Shown one piece after another: positions 34,096-43,768 of a stretch of DNA of 64,000 nt (position 1 is the first letter of the stretch; the number at the start of each line of letters is the position of its first letter). A program made the translations under genes and the position numbers. The notes beneath the pieces were generated by a model, which was not told the DNA's origin, did no database searches, and worked only from the letters and a program-made list of their open reading frames with translations. The DNA comes from Pseudoalteromonas ulvae UL12 (GTDB lineage: Bacteria; Pseudomonadota; Gammaproteobacteria; Enterobacterales; Alteromonadaceae), in NCBI RefSeq assembly GCF_014925405.1, contig NZ_AQHJ01000027.1, positions 1 through 64,000 on the forward strand, given 5' to 3'.

Positions 34096-34401
34096 TTATA
34101 CTAAGTACTGCTCTAGTAACACACCTTCAAATGCTTTTGGACGTTTACCTCGGCCAGACCATTCAAATGTTTCACCATCACGAGTAATACGGTATTTGGC
34201 TTGCACTTTTGCACGTTTATCTTGTGCGCCACTGTCGACTAAATCATCCACTGTTAAGCCTTTTTCTTTTAACAGTGCTAATACTTCTTGTTTAGCTTTT
34301 TCTTGAGTCTGACGTTCAGTCAATGCACTCTCAATTAAGGTTTTAGCTTTTTCTAAATCGCTAAATGAAGCATCTTTTATAAATGATTTAATATCTTTCA
34401 T
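34096..34401 (-). CDS. H-NS family nucleoid-associated protein, short form
   Basis: A 101-residue H-NS-type protein (E. coli H-NS is 137). The N-terminal helix and coiled coil (about 8-45, LEKAKTLIESALTERQTQEKAKQEV) would dimerise, and the C-terminal DNA-binding domain contains KYRITRDGETFEWSGRGKRPKAF, where WSGRGKRP is the AT-hook-like motif. It would bind AT-rich DNA and silence genes. It lies alone between convergent terminator and NhaC gene. Confidence 0.9.
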   Translation of the reverse strand: MKDIKSFIKDASFSDLEKAKTLIESALTERQTQEKAKQEVLALLKEKGLTVDDLVDSGAQDKRAKVQAKYRITRDGETFEWSGRGKRPKAFEGVLLEQYLV

Positions 34402-34518
34402 CGTGACTCGTTACCTTATTAATAATTTTCTTGATTATAAGGTAGCCCTGAAAATAATAAAAGACCAAATTTATTGGCTTTTTATTATTAATGACGGACT
34501 GAATATTCTGAACAAGAT

Positions 34519-35880
34519 TTAAAATAAAATAAATGCGGTCAACATATATAAAATAATCGTCAATGCACCAGCAACTAAGGTATATGGCAACTGCGTTTTA
34601 ACATGCTCAATATGCTCACAGCCACTGGCAATCGAAGCGACTATCGTACTATCTGAAATAGGTGAAGAATGGTCGCCAAAGACCCCGCCGCCAAGCACAG
34701 CTGCCACTAAAAATGCCGGAGGTAAGCCAGTTTGTAGTGACAGTGGCACTGCAATTGGGATCAAAATAGCGAACGTTCCCCATGACGTGCCTGTCGCAAA
34801 AGCCATAATGCCTGCGGTAATAAATAACAACGGCGCCAAACCAATTTGTGCCACTTCGACCGACATAATACCGCTAACATAAGTACCTGTCCCAAAGGCT
34901 TTCACTGCATCTCCAAATGCAAAACTTAATACAAGCACAACAACCGCCGGAAGCAGCTGTTTAATACCTGCACTAGAGTATTTAAACCAAGTTTTAGCCG
35001 TAACGACCTTATCAATAAATAATAATACACTGAGCACAACAAACGCACAAATGACAGCCCACATCACTGAAAATGAACCAGAACCGCGACGCAGATCGCC
35101 CTCACCCGTGATGTATAACAAAATCAACGTCACAACAACAATTAATAACATTGGCACTAACATGTAACGGGTTTTTCCAATAATAGTAACTTGTTGCTCT
35201 GCTGTTTCTTCAACTTTACTTGACGCGTATTTTAATGGGCCAAATACTCGTGTTGAAATCGCAGTATAATAAACCATGACTAACACAATAATCGGGTAAA
35301 AATTATACCCGATTGTTTGTATTAAAATACCGACAGTATCAGTCAGTGCATACCCATCGAGTAAACCTAACACATATGCCCCCCAGCCATTAATCAAGAG
35401 TAAAATACTCACCGGTGAACATGTTGAATCGATTAAAAAAGCTAACCTAGCTCGTGAAAGCCCATATTTATCGAATACACTTTGGCTTGCAATACCAGCA
35501 GTAAACATACTTAAGTTTGAGTCAGTAAAAATAGAGGTACCGATAATACTGGGTAATAAACTGGCTTGACGCTTGTTTTTCACCCAATGACGGTTGGATA
35601 ACGTCGCAATAAACGCATTAACGCCACCCGATTGTTTAATCAGCATTAATATTGCGCCGATTAATAAACTAAAAATGATAATTCGTTGGTTCGATGCGCC
35701 CGAAAACACATCAATTAATGTATCGCTGGTCGTTAAAATACTTGAAACAGGATTGAACTGTGCCTGCATCAAGCTGGTTAATAGCAATCCGACCGCTAAT
35801 GCTTGAATGGCACTTTTTCGCCAAATCGCCACAATAATGGCCACAATAGGCGGCAGCAGAGTATAAATTGAGTCTTGCAT
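34519..35880 (-). CDS. Na+/H+ antiporter NhaC-family transporter (first of two)
   Basis: A 453-residue polytopic membrane protein with about 11-12 helices. NhaC-type landmarks are FSLLIGAILMLIKQSGGV, GTSIFTDSNLSMFTAG and FGDHSSPISDSTIVAS. Substrates in this family range from Na+ to organic cations and amino acids. An inverted repeat GTGCTTAT/ATAAGCAC lies 37 bases upstream. It is 86 bases downstream of a cysteine-synthase-fold gene on the same strand, which may be a functional pair. Confidence 0.88.
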   Translation of the reverse strand: MQDSIYTLLPPIVAIIVAIWRKSAIQALAVGLLLTSLMQAQFNPVSSILTTSDTLIDVFSGASNQRIIIFSLLIGAILMLIKQSGGVNAFIATLSNRHWVKNKRQASLLPSIIGTSIFTDSNLSMFTAGIASQSVFDKYGLSRARLAFLIDSTCSPVSILLLINGWGAYVLGLLDGYALTDTVGILIQTIGYNFYPIIVLVMVYYTAISTRVFGPLKYASSKVEETAEQQVTIIGKTRYMLVPMLLIVVVTLILLYITGEGDLRRGSGSFSVMWAVICAFVVLSVLLFIDKVVTAKTWFKYSSAGIKQLLPAVVVLVLSFAFGDAVKAFGTGTYVSGIMSVEVAQIGLAPLLFITAGIMAFATGTSWGTFAILIPIAVPLSLQTGLPPAFLVAAVLGGGVFGDHSSPISDSTIVASIASGCEHIEHVKTQLPYTLVAGALTIILYMLTAFILF

Positions 35881-35916
35881 GAGGTATCTCGTTTTTATTG
35901 TTATGCATACAACAGT

Positions 35917-35938
35917 GTGCTTATTATTTCATAAGCAC
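35917..35938. repeat. inverted repeat in the leader of the NhaC-family gene
   Basis: GTGCTTAT/ATAAGCAC with a six-base loop, without a T run on the transcribed strand. Possible operator or attenuating hairpin between the cysteine-synthase-like and antiporter genes. Confidence 0.5.
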
Positions 35939-35966
35939 AATCGGGTCAACAGTAGATTGCGTTGGA

Positions 35967-37010
35967 TTATCGAATATTATTTAAATAAGCCTGATACACT
36001 TCATCAGATTGAATATGTAACGAAAGCCAAGCGGGATCATAATAAGTATTTAAATAGCGCTCACCAGAATCACAAATTAACGACACAATCGACCCCTCTT
36101 CTCCATTAGCTTGCATTCGTTGCGCTAACGCCAACACAGCGACTAAATTAGTGCCTGTAGAGGGCCCGACCTTGCGACCTAAACGATGATTGAGCCACTG
36201 CATCGCCGCAATGCTGTGCCCATCGGGCACTTTATGCATCTCATCAATTACACCAGAAATAAAAGACGGTTCGACTCTTGGTCGGCCAATCCCTTCTATT
36301 TTACTAGCCGTTGTAGAGGTTATTGACGCATCACCATGTTGATAAAAATCATAAAAAACAGAATGCTCAGGATCAGCCACCATTAATTGACTCTGTAATC
36401 CCAAATAACGAATATAACGACCAATTGTGGCAGAAGTCCCACCTGTACCTGGGCTCATTACAAACCAGCTAGGTTCAGGAAAACGCTCTTTTTGCATTTG
36501 TTCAATCATACTTTTTGCAATGTTGTTATTTCCGCGCCAATCAGTTGCACGCTCTGCATATGTAAATTGATCCATATAGTGGCCGCCAAGCTCTTGTGCT
36601 AAGCGCCGCGACTCTTGGTATATTTCATTGGTGCTATCGACTAAATGGCACTGTCCCCCATAAAACTCGATTTGTTTGATTTTTTCAGCTGCGGTTGTTT
36701 TTGCCATTACTGCAATGAACTTTAATCCTAACATCCGCGCAAAGTAAGCTTCTGAAACCGCTGTCGACCCAGATGAAGACTCAATAATCACAGTATCTTG
36801 ATTGATCCAGCCATTACACAATGCGTATAAAAAAAGTGAGCGCGCTAAGCGATGTTTTAACGAGCCGGTCGGATGGGTGCTTTCATCCTTGAGGTAAATA
36901 TCAATATTAGGGTAACACGCCAATGGCAATACAATTAAGTGTGTATCGGCTGAGCGCACATAATCTGCTTCAATTTTGGCGATGGCTTGGTTTATCCAAT
37001 CTCGGTTCAT
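35967..37010 (-). CDS. PLP-dependent cysteine-synthase-fold enzyme (possible cysteine desulfhydrase)
   Basis: A 347-residue fold-type II PLP enzyme. The Schiff-base lysine is in HPTGSLKHRLA (about 48-51), the phosphate loop is in SPGTGGTSATIGRY, and ESSSGSTAVSEAYFARMLG binds the carboxylate. Extra SLKHR and SEAYF features match the branch containing Cds1-type cysteine desulfhydrases rather than CysK/CysM, so it may degrade cysteine to pyruvate and H2S. That choice is tentative. It is upstream of an NhaC-family transporter. Confidence 0.8.
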   Translation of the reverse strand: MNRDWINQAIAKIEADYVRSADTHLIVLPLACYPNIDIYLKDESTHPTGSLKHRLARSLFLYALCNGWINQDTVIIESSSGSTAVSEAYFARMLGLKFIAVMAKTTAAEKIKQIEFYGGQCHLVDSTNEIYQESRRLAQELGGHYMDQFTYAERATDWRGNNNIAKSMIEQMQKERFPEPSWFVMSPGTGGTSATIGRYIRYLGLQSQLMVADPEHSVFYDFYQHGDASITSTTASKIEGIGRPRVEPSFISGVIDEMHKVPDGHSIAAMQWLNHRLGRKVGPSTGTNLVAVLALAQRMQANGEEGSIVSLICDSGERYLNTYYDPAWLSLHIQSDEVYQAYLNNIR

Positions 37011-37129
37011 ATTCCCTCTTTACGCGTTAATCAGCGCGGGTTAAGTTTAAACTCACTAGGATCAATACAGGGTGATCATTTTATGCTATGTTGCTCTTAT
37101 CACTACAGTTACAGTCTAAAGGAGTCGCT

Positions 37130-37669
37130 ATGAAACATTTACTCGTTTCGCTTTGCGTTTTATTATTAGCCGCCTGCGCTAAAACACCTGATTGGGATTA
37201 CGATAAATCCGTTACGTTTTCTAACTATAAAAGTTTCGCTTGGATCCCCAATGCCAGCTTAACGAAAAACACCAATAATTACCAAATTAGTCCTCTGATG
37301 GAACAACGCGTCCAAAATGCTGTTAATGACAATTTAGCCGGATTAGGATTAGCCAAAAGCGACGAGAAAAACGCTGACTTATTAGTCAATTACCATGCTG
37401 CAGTTGACAACAAAGTCGAAGTCGATACCTTTTCCACAAGCTACAATGCGCGCTGGGATTATTGGGGCATGGGTTACCAGCATCACACACAAACAACTAA
37501 TTATGAAGTCGGAACCCTAGTGATTGATATTATTGATAGAAAAACAAATCAGCTAATTTGGCGCGGAGCAAAAGAAGGACGTTTGAAGAAAAATCAAACT
37601 CCAGAACAACGCACTGCCACCATTAACAGCACAGTTGCAGCTATTTTAAGTAACTTCCCCCCTCAGTAA
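37130..37669 (+). CDS. DUF4136 lipoprotein
   Basis: A 179-residue lipoprotein: lipobox LLAACA with the lipidated cysteine at 16, then the DUF4136 pattern WDYDKSVTFSNYKSFAWIPN at the mature start, a central YHAAVDNKVEVD strand and the C-terminal TLVIDIIDRKTNQLIWRGAKEG. Function unknown. The ATG at 37130 follows GGAGTCGCT, so earlier in-frame ATG codons are rejected. A hairpin follows the gene. Confidence 0.86.
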   Translation: MKHLLVSLCVLLLAACAKTPDWDYDKSVTFSNYKSFAWIPNASLTKNTNNYQISPLMEQRVQNAVNDNLAGLGLAKSDEKNADLLVNYHAAVDNKVEVDTFSTSYNARWDYWGMGYQHHTQTTNYEVGTLVIDIIDRKTNQLIWRGAKEGRLKKNQTPEQRTATINSTVAAILSNFPPQ

Positions 37670-37677
37670 ATTTTTTC

Positions 37678-37707
37678 ACACGCCATTATACGATGATGAT
37701 GGCGTGT
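37678..37707. terminator. hairpin between DUF4136 and the cysteine-cluster gene
   Basis: ACACGCCAT/ATGGCGTGT stem with a 12-base loop between convergent genes. T-rich on the minus-strand side of the stem (TTTTTT in the plus strand precedes it), so it may act mostly as a mixed terminator. Confidence 0.6.
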
Positions 37708-37728
37708 ATTTCTCACTCAGCATTATGC

Positions 37729-38040
37729 TCAGTATTGCCCGGTAGCCTGTTCAAGTTCAGTCAAGGTTTGTAACGCATAGTCAGGGCCTTGTCCGCAAAT
37801 AAATTCGTCATCAGTAAACTGACTACATACCGCTGGACGTTCAGGCTGGTCAAAAATCTTACATAAATTTTTATCATCTAACTGCACGCAGCGCACGCCT
37901 GCAGGTTTGCCATCAGGCATGCCAGGAATAGCAGAAGAAATTGAAGGCGCAATACAACATGCACCGCAGCCTAATTGGTGAGTTTGTGAAATACAAGGAG
38001 ACCAATCAGTAATGGGAATAATTAAAGGATCTGACTTCAT
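37729..38040 (-). CDS. YkgJ-family cysteine cluster protein
   Basis: A 103-residue protein rich in conserved cysteines: CISQTHQLGCGACC near the N-terminus, then CVQLDDKNLCKIF and RPAVCSQF. This matches the zinc- or iron-chelating CxxCxxCC family (YkgJ/UPF0153). The role is unknown, possibly in metal binding. Monocistronic. Confidence 0.85.
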   Translation of the reverse strand: MKSDPLIIPITDWSPCISQTHQLGCGACCIAPSISSAIPGMPDGKPAGVRCVQLDDKNLCKIFDQPERPAVCSQFTDDEFICGQGPDYALQTLTELEQATGQY

Positions 38041-38453
38041 CTGCCCTCCTATCAGTAAAACAAGCCGCTATTGTAATCCTCTCAACAATGATTAGCCATC
38101 ATATCGGACATCGAGCATTGTGATTAACGATAAAATCAGGCCCTAGCAGTTAATTCTCGTTGTAACGATTACGCAATAAATCATATGTAAATACCTGTGC
38201 TAATTACCTGTTTTTAAAACGTAAAATCGTTTTTTCTCTATTTTATGATCGCTCACTGAAATATTTTATATCTGCGCTGGACACACTCTTGATTTTAAAA
38301 ATTGATATAAATCAGAGCGATATAAACAAAAATTAAGAGAAAGGTAAATTTAAACTAAAAAAACAAACAGTTTGTTACAACTTCAAGCAGTTTGTAAACA
38401 TCATATTGCTTATTATATAGAAGTCATCAATATAAGTAATAAAGGAAGTCATC
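38041..38453. other. long intergenic region upstream of the RND efflux genes
   Basis: About 413 AT-rich bases with no credible gene. A perfect palindrome lies 78 bases before the start codon, and a related half-site is found further downstream. Promoter elements for the RND operon are expected here. Confidence 0.5.
38362..38376. promoter_or_regulatory. candidate operator AACAAACAGTTTGTT
   Basis: Perfect 7-1-7 palindrome. The half-site CAGTTTGT is repeated at 38388-38395. The shape suits a TetR-type repressor controlling the RND operon; no such regulator is adjacent in this window. Confidence 0.5.
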
Positions 38454-39644
38454 GTGGCTACTAAGAAACAAATTTTAATACCGCTGAGCATCGGTATCAT
38501 CGCAATCGCAGTGGCGGGTTCGCTCATTGCGATGAAAAAACCACCCGAAGAAAAAGAAGAAACCATCATTTTACCTTTAGTTAAAACCAGTCCAGCTAAG
38601 GTGGAAGCCGTTTCCCTTGATGTACGTTCTCACGGGTTAGTCATGGCTAAAGATCAAACCAAGCTCGTGGCGCAAGTCTCAGGACAAGTTGTGTCTGTGT
38701 CGCCACTGTTTGAGCCTGGTCGCTTTGTTCAACAAGGTGAAGTCTTGGTTCGAATTGACCCCAATGATTACGAGGCTGCGTTGACTGAGGCTGATGCGAG
38801 CTTAGCGCAAGCACGTTCAGCGCTTGAAATTGAACGCGCTCAAGCTCATGTGGCGCAAAGTGAATGGGATCGCATTAGCAAAAACTCAAACGAAGCCATC
38901 CCATCTGAACTGTATTTAAGAAAACCACAATTGGCCGAAAAACTAGCTCGTTATCGTGCTGCAGAGGCTGCTGTCAAACGCGCAAGCCGTAATCTAGAAC
39001 GCACGTATATCAAAGCACCGTACGATGCCATCATTGCAGATCGAGATATCAGTTTAGGCAGTGTGGTCAATCAAGGAAGCGTATTTGGCGTGCTTAATGC
39101 AACACAAGTTGCAGAAATTCGCCTGCCAGTTCCAGACAAAGATTTGCAATATCTGGTCAATAATGGTCTCGGCGCAAATGTTAATTTATCGGCAACCTAT
39201 GCCGGACAAGACGTTGTTTGGCCAGCAAAAATTGTCCGTAGCGAAGGCGTTATTGATAATAAAAGCCGAATGACTTATTTGGTTGCCCAAGTTAACGATC
39301 CGTATGCACTGACAACAAATGAACAAAAGCCATTGCGCTTTGGTGCCTATGTCAATGCCACCATCGAAGGGCAACAAATTGATCAAGCGACCCGTATTCC
39401 TCATCACTTAGTGAAAAATAATCGCGTCGCGATTCTTAATGATGATAATACATTAAGTTTTCGCACCGTCGATATTGTACGTGAGCAAAATAATATGGTC
39501 ATCACCAAAGCGGGTTTACAAGCGGGCGAGCATATTATTACCTCGGCACTCGAGTATCCGACTGAAGGAATGAAACTTGCTCCTGAGCTGACTAAACCTC
39601 TCGAACCTGCCAGCACAACGCAACTTGCAATGAAGGAAGATTAG
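38454..39644 (+). CDS. RND efflux periplasmic adaptor (membrane fusion protein)
   Basis: A 396-residue adaptor. An N-terminal membrane anchor (about 10-27) is followed by the lipoyl half (LVAQVSGQVVSVSP), a coiled-coil hairpin (ALTEADASLAQARSALEIE and the AEAAVKRASRNLERTYIKAPYD return), a beta-barrel domain and a C-terminal membrane-proximal domain (AGLQAGEHIITSALEYP). It would link the inner-membrane pump to an outer-membrane channel. Its start follows a promoter region with a candidate repressor site. The pump gene begins two bases after its stop. Confidence 0.92.
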   Translation: MATKKQILIPLSIGIIAIAVAGSLIAMKKPPEEKEETIILPLVKTSPAKVEAVSLDVRSHGLVMAKDQTKLVAQVSGQVVSVSPLFEPGRFVQQGEVLVRIDPNDYEAALTEADASLAQARSALEIERAQAHVAQSEWDRISKNSNEAIPSELYLRKPQLAEKLARYRAAEAAVKRASRNLERTYIKAPYDAIIADRDISLGSVVNQGSVFGVLNATQVAEIRLPVPDKDLQYLVNNGLGANVNLSATYAGQDVVWPAKIVRSEGVIDNKSRMTYLVAQVNDPYALTTNEQKPLRFGAYVNATIEGQQIDQATRIPHHLVKNNRVAILNDDNTLSFRTVDIVREQNNMVITKAGLQAGEHIITSALEYPTEGMKLAPELTKPLEPASTTQLAMKED

Positions 39645-39646
39645 CC

Positions 39647-42600
39647 ATGAGCGCTCAAACAGAAAAAGGCTTAATCGCCTGGTTTGCTCGCAACCCTGTC
39701 GCAGCGAACCTGTTAATGGTGTTTATTTTGCTGGGCGGTTTGCTAACAGCCATGACAATCCGCAAGCAAATGTTCCCACAATTTCAAATCAACTGGTTAA
39801 GTGTGCAAGTTGCTTATCCGGGAGCAGCCCCACAAGAAGTTGAAGAAGGGATCACCATCAAAGTTGAAGAAGCGTTAGAAGGGATCCAAGGGGTCAAGCG
39901 CTTAATCACTTATTCAAACCGCAGCAGTTCAAATGCATGGATTGAAGTCGACGAAAGCTACAATGTGCAAGATGTACTCGATGAAGTCAAAATGCAGGTC
40001 GATTCAATCTCCAGTTTCCCAGCTGGCATGGAGCGCCCTATTGTTGCACAAGAAAAATTTGAACAAGAAGTCATGGTGTTGGCACTTTACGGGGATTTAA
40101 ATCGCCGTGATTTAAGAGAGCTTGGTAATAAACTCCATGATGAAATTCAAGCCTTGCCGATGATTAACATTGCCCGATTCAATGGTGGACTAAATTACGA
40201 AATAGGCATTGAAGTCAGCCCTGACAAACTGCGTGAATACGGGTTAACCTTCCGCGATATTGCCAATGCCGTACGCGGTTTTTCTGCAAATATGTCCGCG
40301 GGGCAAATTCGTGCTGAAAATGGTTATATCTCTATGCGGGTTGAAAACCAAGCATATACAGGCCGCCAATTTGAAAACCTACCGCTTATTTCGCTGCCTG
40401 ATGGTACACAAGTGTTCCTGGGTGACGTTGCAACAGTCAATGATGGCTTTCAAGAAGGGATCCAATACCATAAATACAATGGCCACAATGCCCTCACATT
40501 TGATATTCGCGCTTCTGAAGATCAAGACATCACTAAAGTTGCTGCAGTAATTGAAAAGTATCTGGCCGAAAAAGAGTCCACTTTGCCTGATGGCGTCAAA
40601 CTCACTCCTATCGTAGATTTAACCTATTATCTCGAAGGTCGTCTTAATATGATGATTGATAATATGGTATGGGGTGGTTTACTGGTTATGGTGATCCTCG
40701 CGTTATTTTTACGCGCACGTCTGGCTTTTTGGGTGATGATGGGTTTGCCTGTTTCATTCTTAGGCGCATTTTTATTCATGCCCATCGGCTTTTTAGATGT
40801 CACTATTAATGTCGCCTCTCTGTTTGCCTTTATTTTGGTACTGGGTATCGTAGTGGATGATGCCATCGTCATTGGTGAGTCCGCCCACAGTGAAATCGAA
40901 GAACATGGCCATTCATTAGATAACGTGATCCGCGGGGTAAAACGCGTGGCGATGCCTGCTACATTTGGCGTACTCACCACCGTGGCAGCTTTTTTGCCGA
41001 TGACACTGTCAACAGGACCTGAATCAGCATTTGGTAAAGCCATCGGCGGCGTGATCATTTTGTGTTTATTGTTCTCTTTAGTTGAGTCTAAGCTCATTCT
41101 GCCTGCGCATATTGCCAAAATGAAAATGACCCCACACAACCCTCGCAACCCGATGCACCGCTTGCGAAGCAACATCGACGGCGGGCTCAAATCATTTGTT
41201 GAAAACTACTACCGCCCATTTATCGTTAAATGTATTCATTATCGTTATGCTGTTATTACTGGTTTTGTCGGTATTTTAATTGTCAGTGCCGGGCTATTTG
41301 CCGGCGGGTTTGTCAAGTTTGTATCAAGCCCTAAAATACCCCATGATTTTCCAGCTGTGCGTATTGAGATGAACTTGTCTTCTTCTGAAAAAGCCACCCT
41401 TGATACTGTGCTGGCAGTTGAAAAAGTCATTTTAGACGTCGAAGAACAAGTAAAAGCTGACTATGGCATGCCAATGATTAAGGATTTGTCTGTCAGTTTA
41501 AATGGCCGCACCAATGCTCGAATTATGGCTGTGTTGGTCGATCCAGATAACCGTCCGATTGATACGTTTGCCTTGTCTGATTTATGGCGTAAAAACATGC
41601 CGCCACTACCGGGTATGAAATCGATGACCATTCAAGATAGCATTTTTGGTGGTGGACGCGATGATGGCGATATTAGTTTCCGTCTTGAAGGTAAAAATGT
41701 GGCTGATTTACGTAAAGTGGCCCAAGAACTAAAAGACAAGCTCAACACCATCAAAGGGGTCGGTGATATCAATGACTCCATGCAAAACGCTACTGATGAG
41801 GTTCGTTTAGACCTTAAGCCGTTAGCCTACAGTATGGGCCTCACCTTATCGGATGTTGCATCACAGGTAAGCTTTAGTTATTACGGTTTAGAGGCTCAGC
41901 GTATTTTACGTGACGGTGAAGAAGTCAAAGTCATGATCCGCTACCCAGAAGAGCAACGTAATTCGATCAGTGAAATCAACGATACACGGATTATCACACC
42001 TTCAGGTGCTGAAGTCTTATTGTCAGAAGTCGCACAAGTGTCCTTGGCCGATGGTGTTAATCGGATCCGTCGTGAAAACGCAAAACGTACCATTAATGTC
42101 TGGGCATCGGTTGACACAAATCAAGCTCAACCATTTGAAATAGCCAAAGAGATCCGTGACGAATACTTACCTGCCTTACTGAAAAACTATCCAGGAGTGC
42201 AAAGTAGTGTCGCTGGGCGTATTCAAGATGAAATGAACAGTGCTGCCGAGCAAATGCGTAACTTTGTCTTATCGATGATTTTAGTCTTTGCCTTATTGGC
42301 TATCCCACTTCGTTCTTATTCACAGCCATTATTAATTATGTCTGTGATCCCATTTGGTGTCATTGGCGCAATGTTTGGCCATATGATTTTAGGAATGACC
42401 ATGAGCAGTTTATCGGTCTTCGGTATTATCGCTGTTGCCGGTGTTGTGGTGAATGATTCACTGGTAATGGTTGATTTTGTCAATCAAGCACGTAAAAAAG
42501 GCATTGCACTCAAACAAGCTGTTGAAGATGCCGGTTGTCGTCGCTTTAGAGCCATTATGTTGACTTCTGTCACAACGTTTATTGGCCTAATCCCGATTAT

Positions 42601-42796
42601 TACCGAAACCAGTTTACAAGCTAAAATTGTTATTCCAATGGCCGTTTCGCTGGCATTTGGTGTGCTGTTTGCTACTTTTATTACGTTGATTTTGATTCCT
42701 TGCCAATATGTGGCGTTAGAAGATTTAAAACGCGTATTAAAGCGCAATAAAACCCCTAAAGCAGACAGCCCTGCAGCAGAAGTGTCAGTCAATTAA
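39647..42796 (+). CDS. RND family efflux pump permease
   Basis: A 1049-residue pump of the AcrB/MMPL-related hydrophobe-amphiphile efflux type with 12 transmembrane helices (first at about 17-37, blocks at about 335-480 and 850-1010) and two large periplasmic loops. Typical residues in helix 4 are in VLGIVVDDAIVIGES and the second-half counterpart is VAGVVVNDSLVMVDF, carrying the proton-relay region. Substrates are not evident. There is no outer-membrane factor gene beside it. A strong terminator follows. Confidence 0.93.
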   Translation: MSAQTEKGLIAWFARNPVAANLLMVFILLGGLLTAMTIRKQMFPQFQINWLSVQVAYPGAAPQEVEEGITIKVEEALEGIQGVKRLITYSNRSSSNAWIEVDESYNVQDVLDEVKMQVDSISSFPAGMERPIVAQEKFEQEVMVLALYGDLNRRDLRELGNKLHDEIQALPMINIARFNGGLNYEIGIEVSPDKLREYGLTFRDIANAVRGFSANMSAGQIRAENGYISMRVENQAYTGRQFENLPLISLPDGTQVFLGDVATVNDGFQEGIQYHKYNGHNALTFDIRASEDQDITKVAAVIEKYLAEKESTLPDGVKLTPIVDLTYYLEGRLNMMIDNMVWGGLLVMVILALFLRARLAFWVMMGLPVSFLGAFLFMPIGFLDVTINVASLFAFILVLGIVVDDAIVIGESAHSEIEEHGHSLDNVIRGVKRVAMPATFGVLTTVAAFLPMTLSTGPESAFGKAIGGVIILCLLFSLVESKLILPAHIAKMKMTPHNPRNPMHRLRSNIDGGLKSFVENYYRPFIVKCIHYRYAVITGFVGILIVSAGLFAGGFVKFVSSPKIPHDFPAVRIEMNLSSSEKATLDTVLAVEKVILDVEEQVKADYGMPMIKDLSVSLNGRTNARIMAVLVDPDNRPIDTFALSDLWRKNMPPLPGMKSMTIQDSIFGGGRDDGDISFRLEGKNVADLRKVAQELKDKLNTIKGVGDINDSMQNATDEVRLDLKPLAYSMGLTLSDVASQVSFSYYGLEAQRILRDGEEVKVMIRYPEEQRNSISEINDTRIITPSGAEVLLSEVAQVSLADGVNRIRRENAKRTINVWASVDTNQAQPFEIAKEIRDEYLPALLKNYPGVQSSVAGRIQDEMNSAAEQMRNFVLSMILVFALLAIPLRSYSQPLLIMSVIPFGVIGAMFGHMILGMTMSSLSVFGIIAVAGVVVNDSLVMVDFVNQARKKGIALKQAVEDAGCRRFRAIMLTSVTTFIGLIPIITETSLQAKIVIPMAVSLAFGVLFATFITLILIPCQYVALEDLKRVLKRNKTPKADSPAAEVSVN

Positions 42797-42810
42797 TTTC
42801 AATTTAAAAT

Positions 42811-42844
42811 AAAAAACCAGTGAGGAAACTCACTGGTTTTTTTT
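42811..42844 (+). terminator. terminator of the RND operon
   Basis: AAAAAACCAGTGAG/CTCACTGGTTTTTTTT hairpin 15 bases after the pump stop codon, with a T run. Confidence 0.92.
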
Positions 42845-42978
42845 GCTTATACAAAAGCGTGATTGTTCACTTTATCCGTCATTAAACAGTTATTGTCAGT
42901 GGAACAGGTTAAGAAAGACACTTTAAACTGAAGATACTGATACCGTTTATCGATAGAGACTAACTGCTGGCGAGGTGG

Positions 42979-43761
42979 TTACGGGGCTTGAAGTGTCACA
43001 GGCTCTGCTAACTGCCAATAAGATATACCATAGCCTTGTAGCATTTGTTTGAGTTGACTTGTAGTACGTAATTCATCGAGGCCCTTGCTTAAGTACTGCT
43101 GTAACACAGGTAAATCAGTGAGTTGTGGGTTAAAACCAATATACAAGGGAGCTGTGCGCCCTTGCGTCCCCGCATATAAAACATTTGAAATTCCTTGCTG
43201 ATGCAAAAAGAATTGCACGGTGTTTTTAGTGTCGAGAACAACGGATAAACGACCTTTAAGTAACATATTGATATTTTGCTGCAAGGGTGCTCGGCCATGA
43301 GCGATGTGTATTTGTTCTGGATGTAAGCGAATAAACGCATCAAGATATGCGCCATACTCGTATGATTCTATAACCCCGAGCCGCTCATTTTTAAGCTGAT
43401 CGATATTCTTAAATCGAAATGGGTTATCTGATAACACAAAAAAATCATTGGCATAATCACCAATCACTACGTCACTGGCGATTAAAGCATGTTCTTTAAT
43501 ATGCACTTCTGTCAGTGCAAGTACCATATCTAGGCGATTATTCTCGACCTCTACAAATGCTCTTCCTAGTGGCATCACTTCAAACTGTACATTAATATGA
43601 TGTTTCGCCATTACTCGCTTAATGATTTCAACCACATAACCTGGCTTTTCTTGATTATCACAAATATATGGACACCAATCATCAGAGGCAATTTTAAGGG
43701 TGCGTCCTTCAGTTGAAAAAGCGACAAAACATAACGCTGACAACAACACATGTCTAAGCAT
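42979..43761 (-). CDS. exported substrate-binding protein (SBP family 3-like)
   Basis: A 260-residue periplasmic-binding-fold protein: signal peptide about 1-20 (ending STEG), then LKIASDDWCPYICDNQEKPGYVVEII, VMPLGRAFVEVEN and GKLNERLGVIESYEYG-like segments, as in amino-acid or sensor-type binding proteins. No transporter permease is nearby. It starts eight bases after the stop of the Sel1 gene and shares its direction, so they may be one transcript. Confidence 0.8.
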   Translation of the reverse strand: MLRHVLLSALCFVAFSTEGRTLKIASDDWCPYICDNQEKPGYVVEIIKRVMAKHHINVQFEVMPLGRAFVEVENNRLDMVLALTEVHIKEHALIASDVVIGDYANDFFVLSDNPFRFKNIDQLKNERLGVIESYEYGAYLDAFIRLHPEQIHIAHGRAPLQQNINMLLKGRLSVVLDTKNTVQFFLHQQGISNVLYAGTQGRTAPLYIGFNPQLTDLPVLQQYLSKGLDELRTTSQLKQMLQGYGISYWQLAEPVTLQAP

Positions 43762-43768
43762 TTTTCAC

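Noticed and set aside
40627..41190. Open frame of 187 codons opposite the RND pump gene
   Set aside because: Antisense shadow of a strongly supported gene; composition is Thr/Arg/Pro-rich and no family motif is present.
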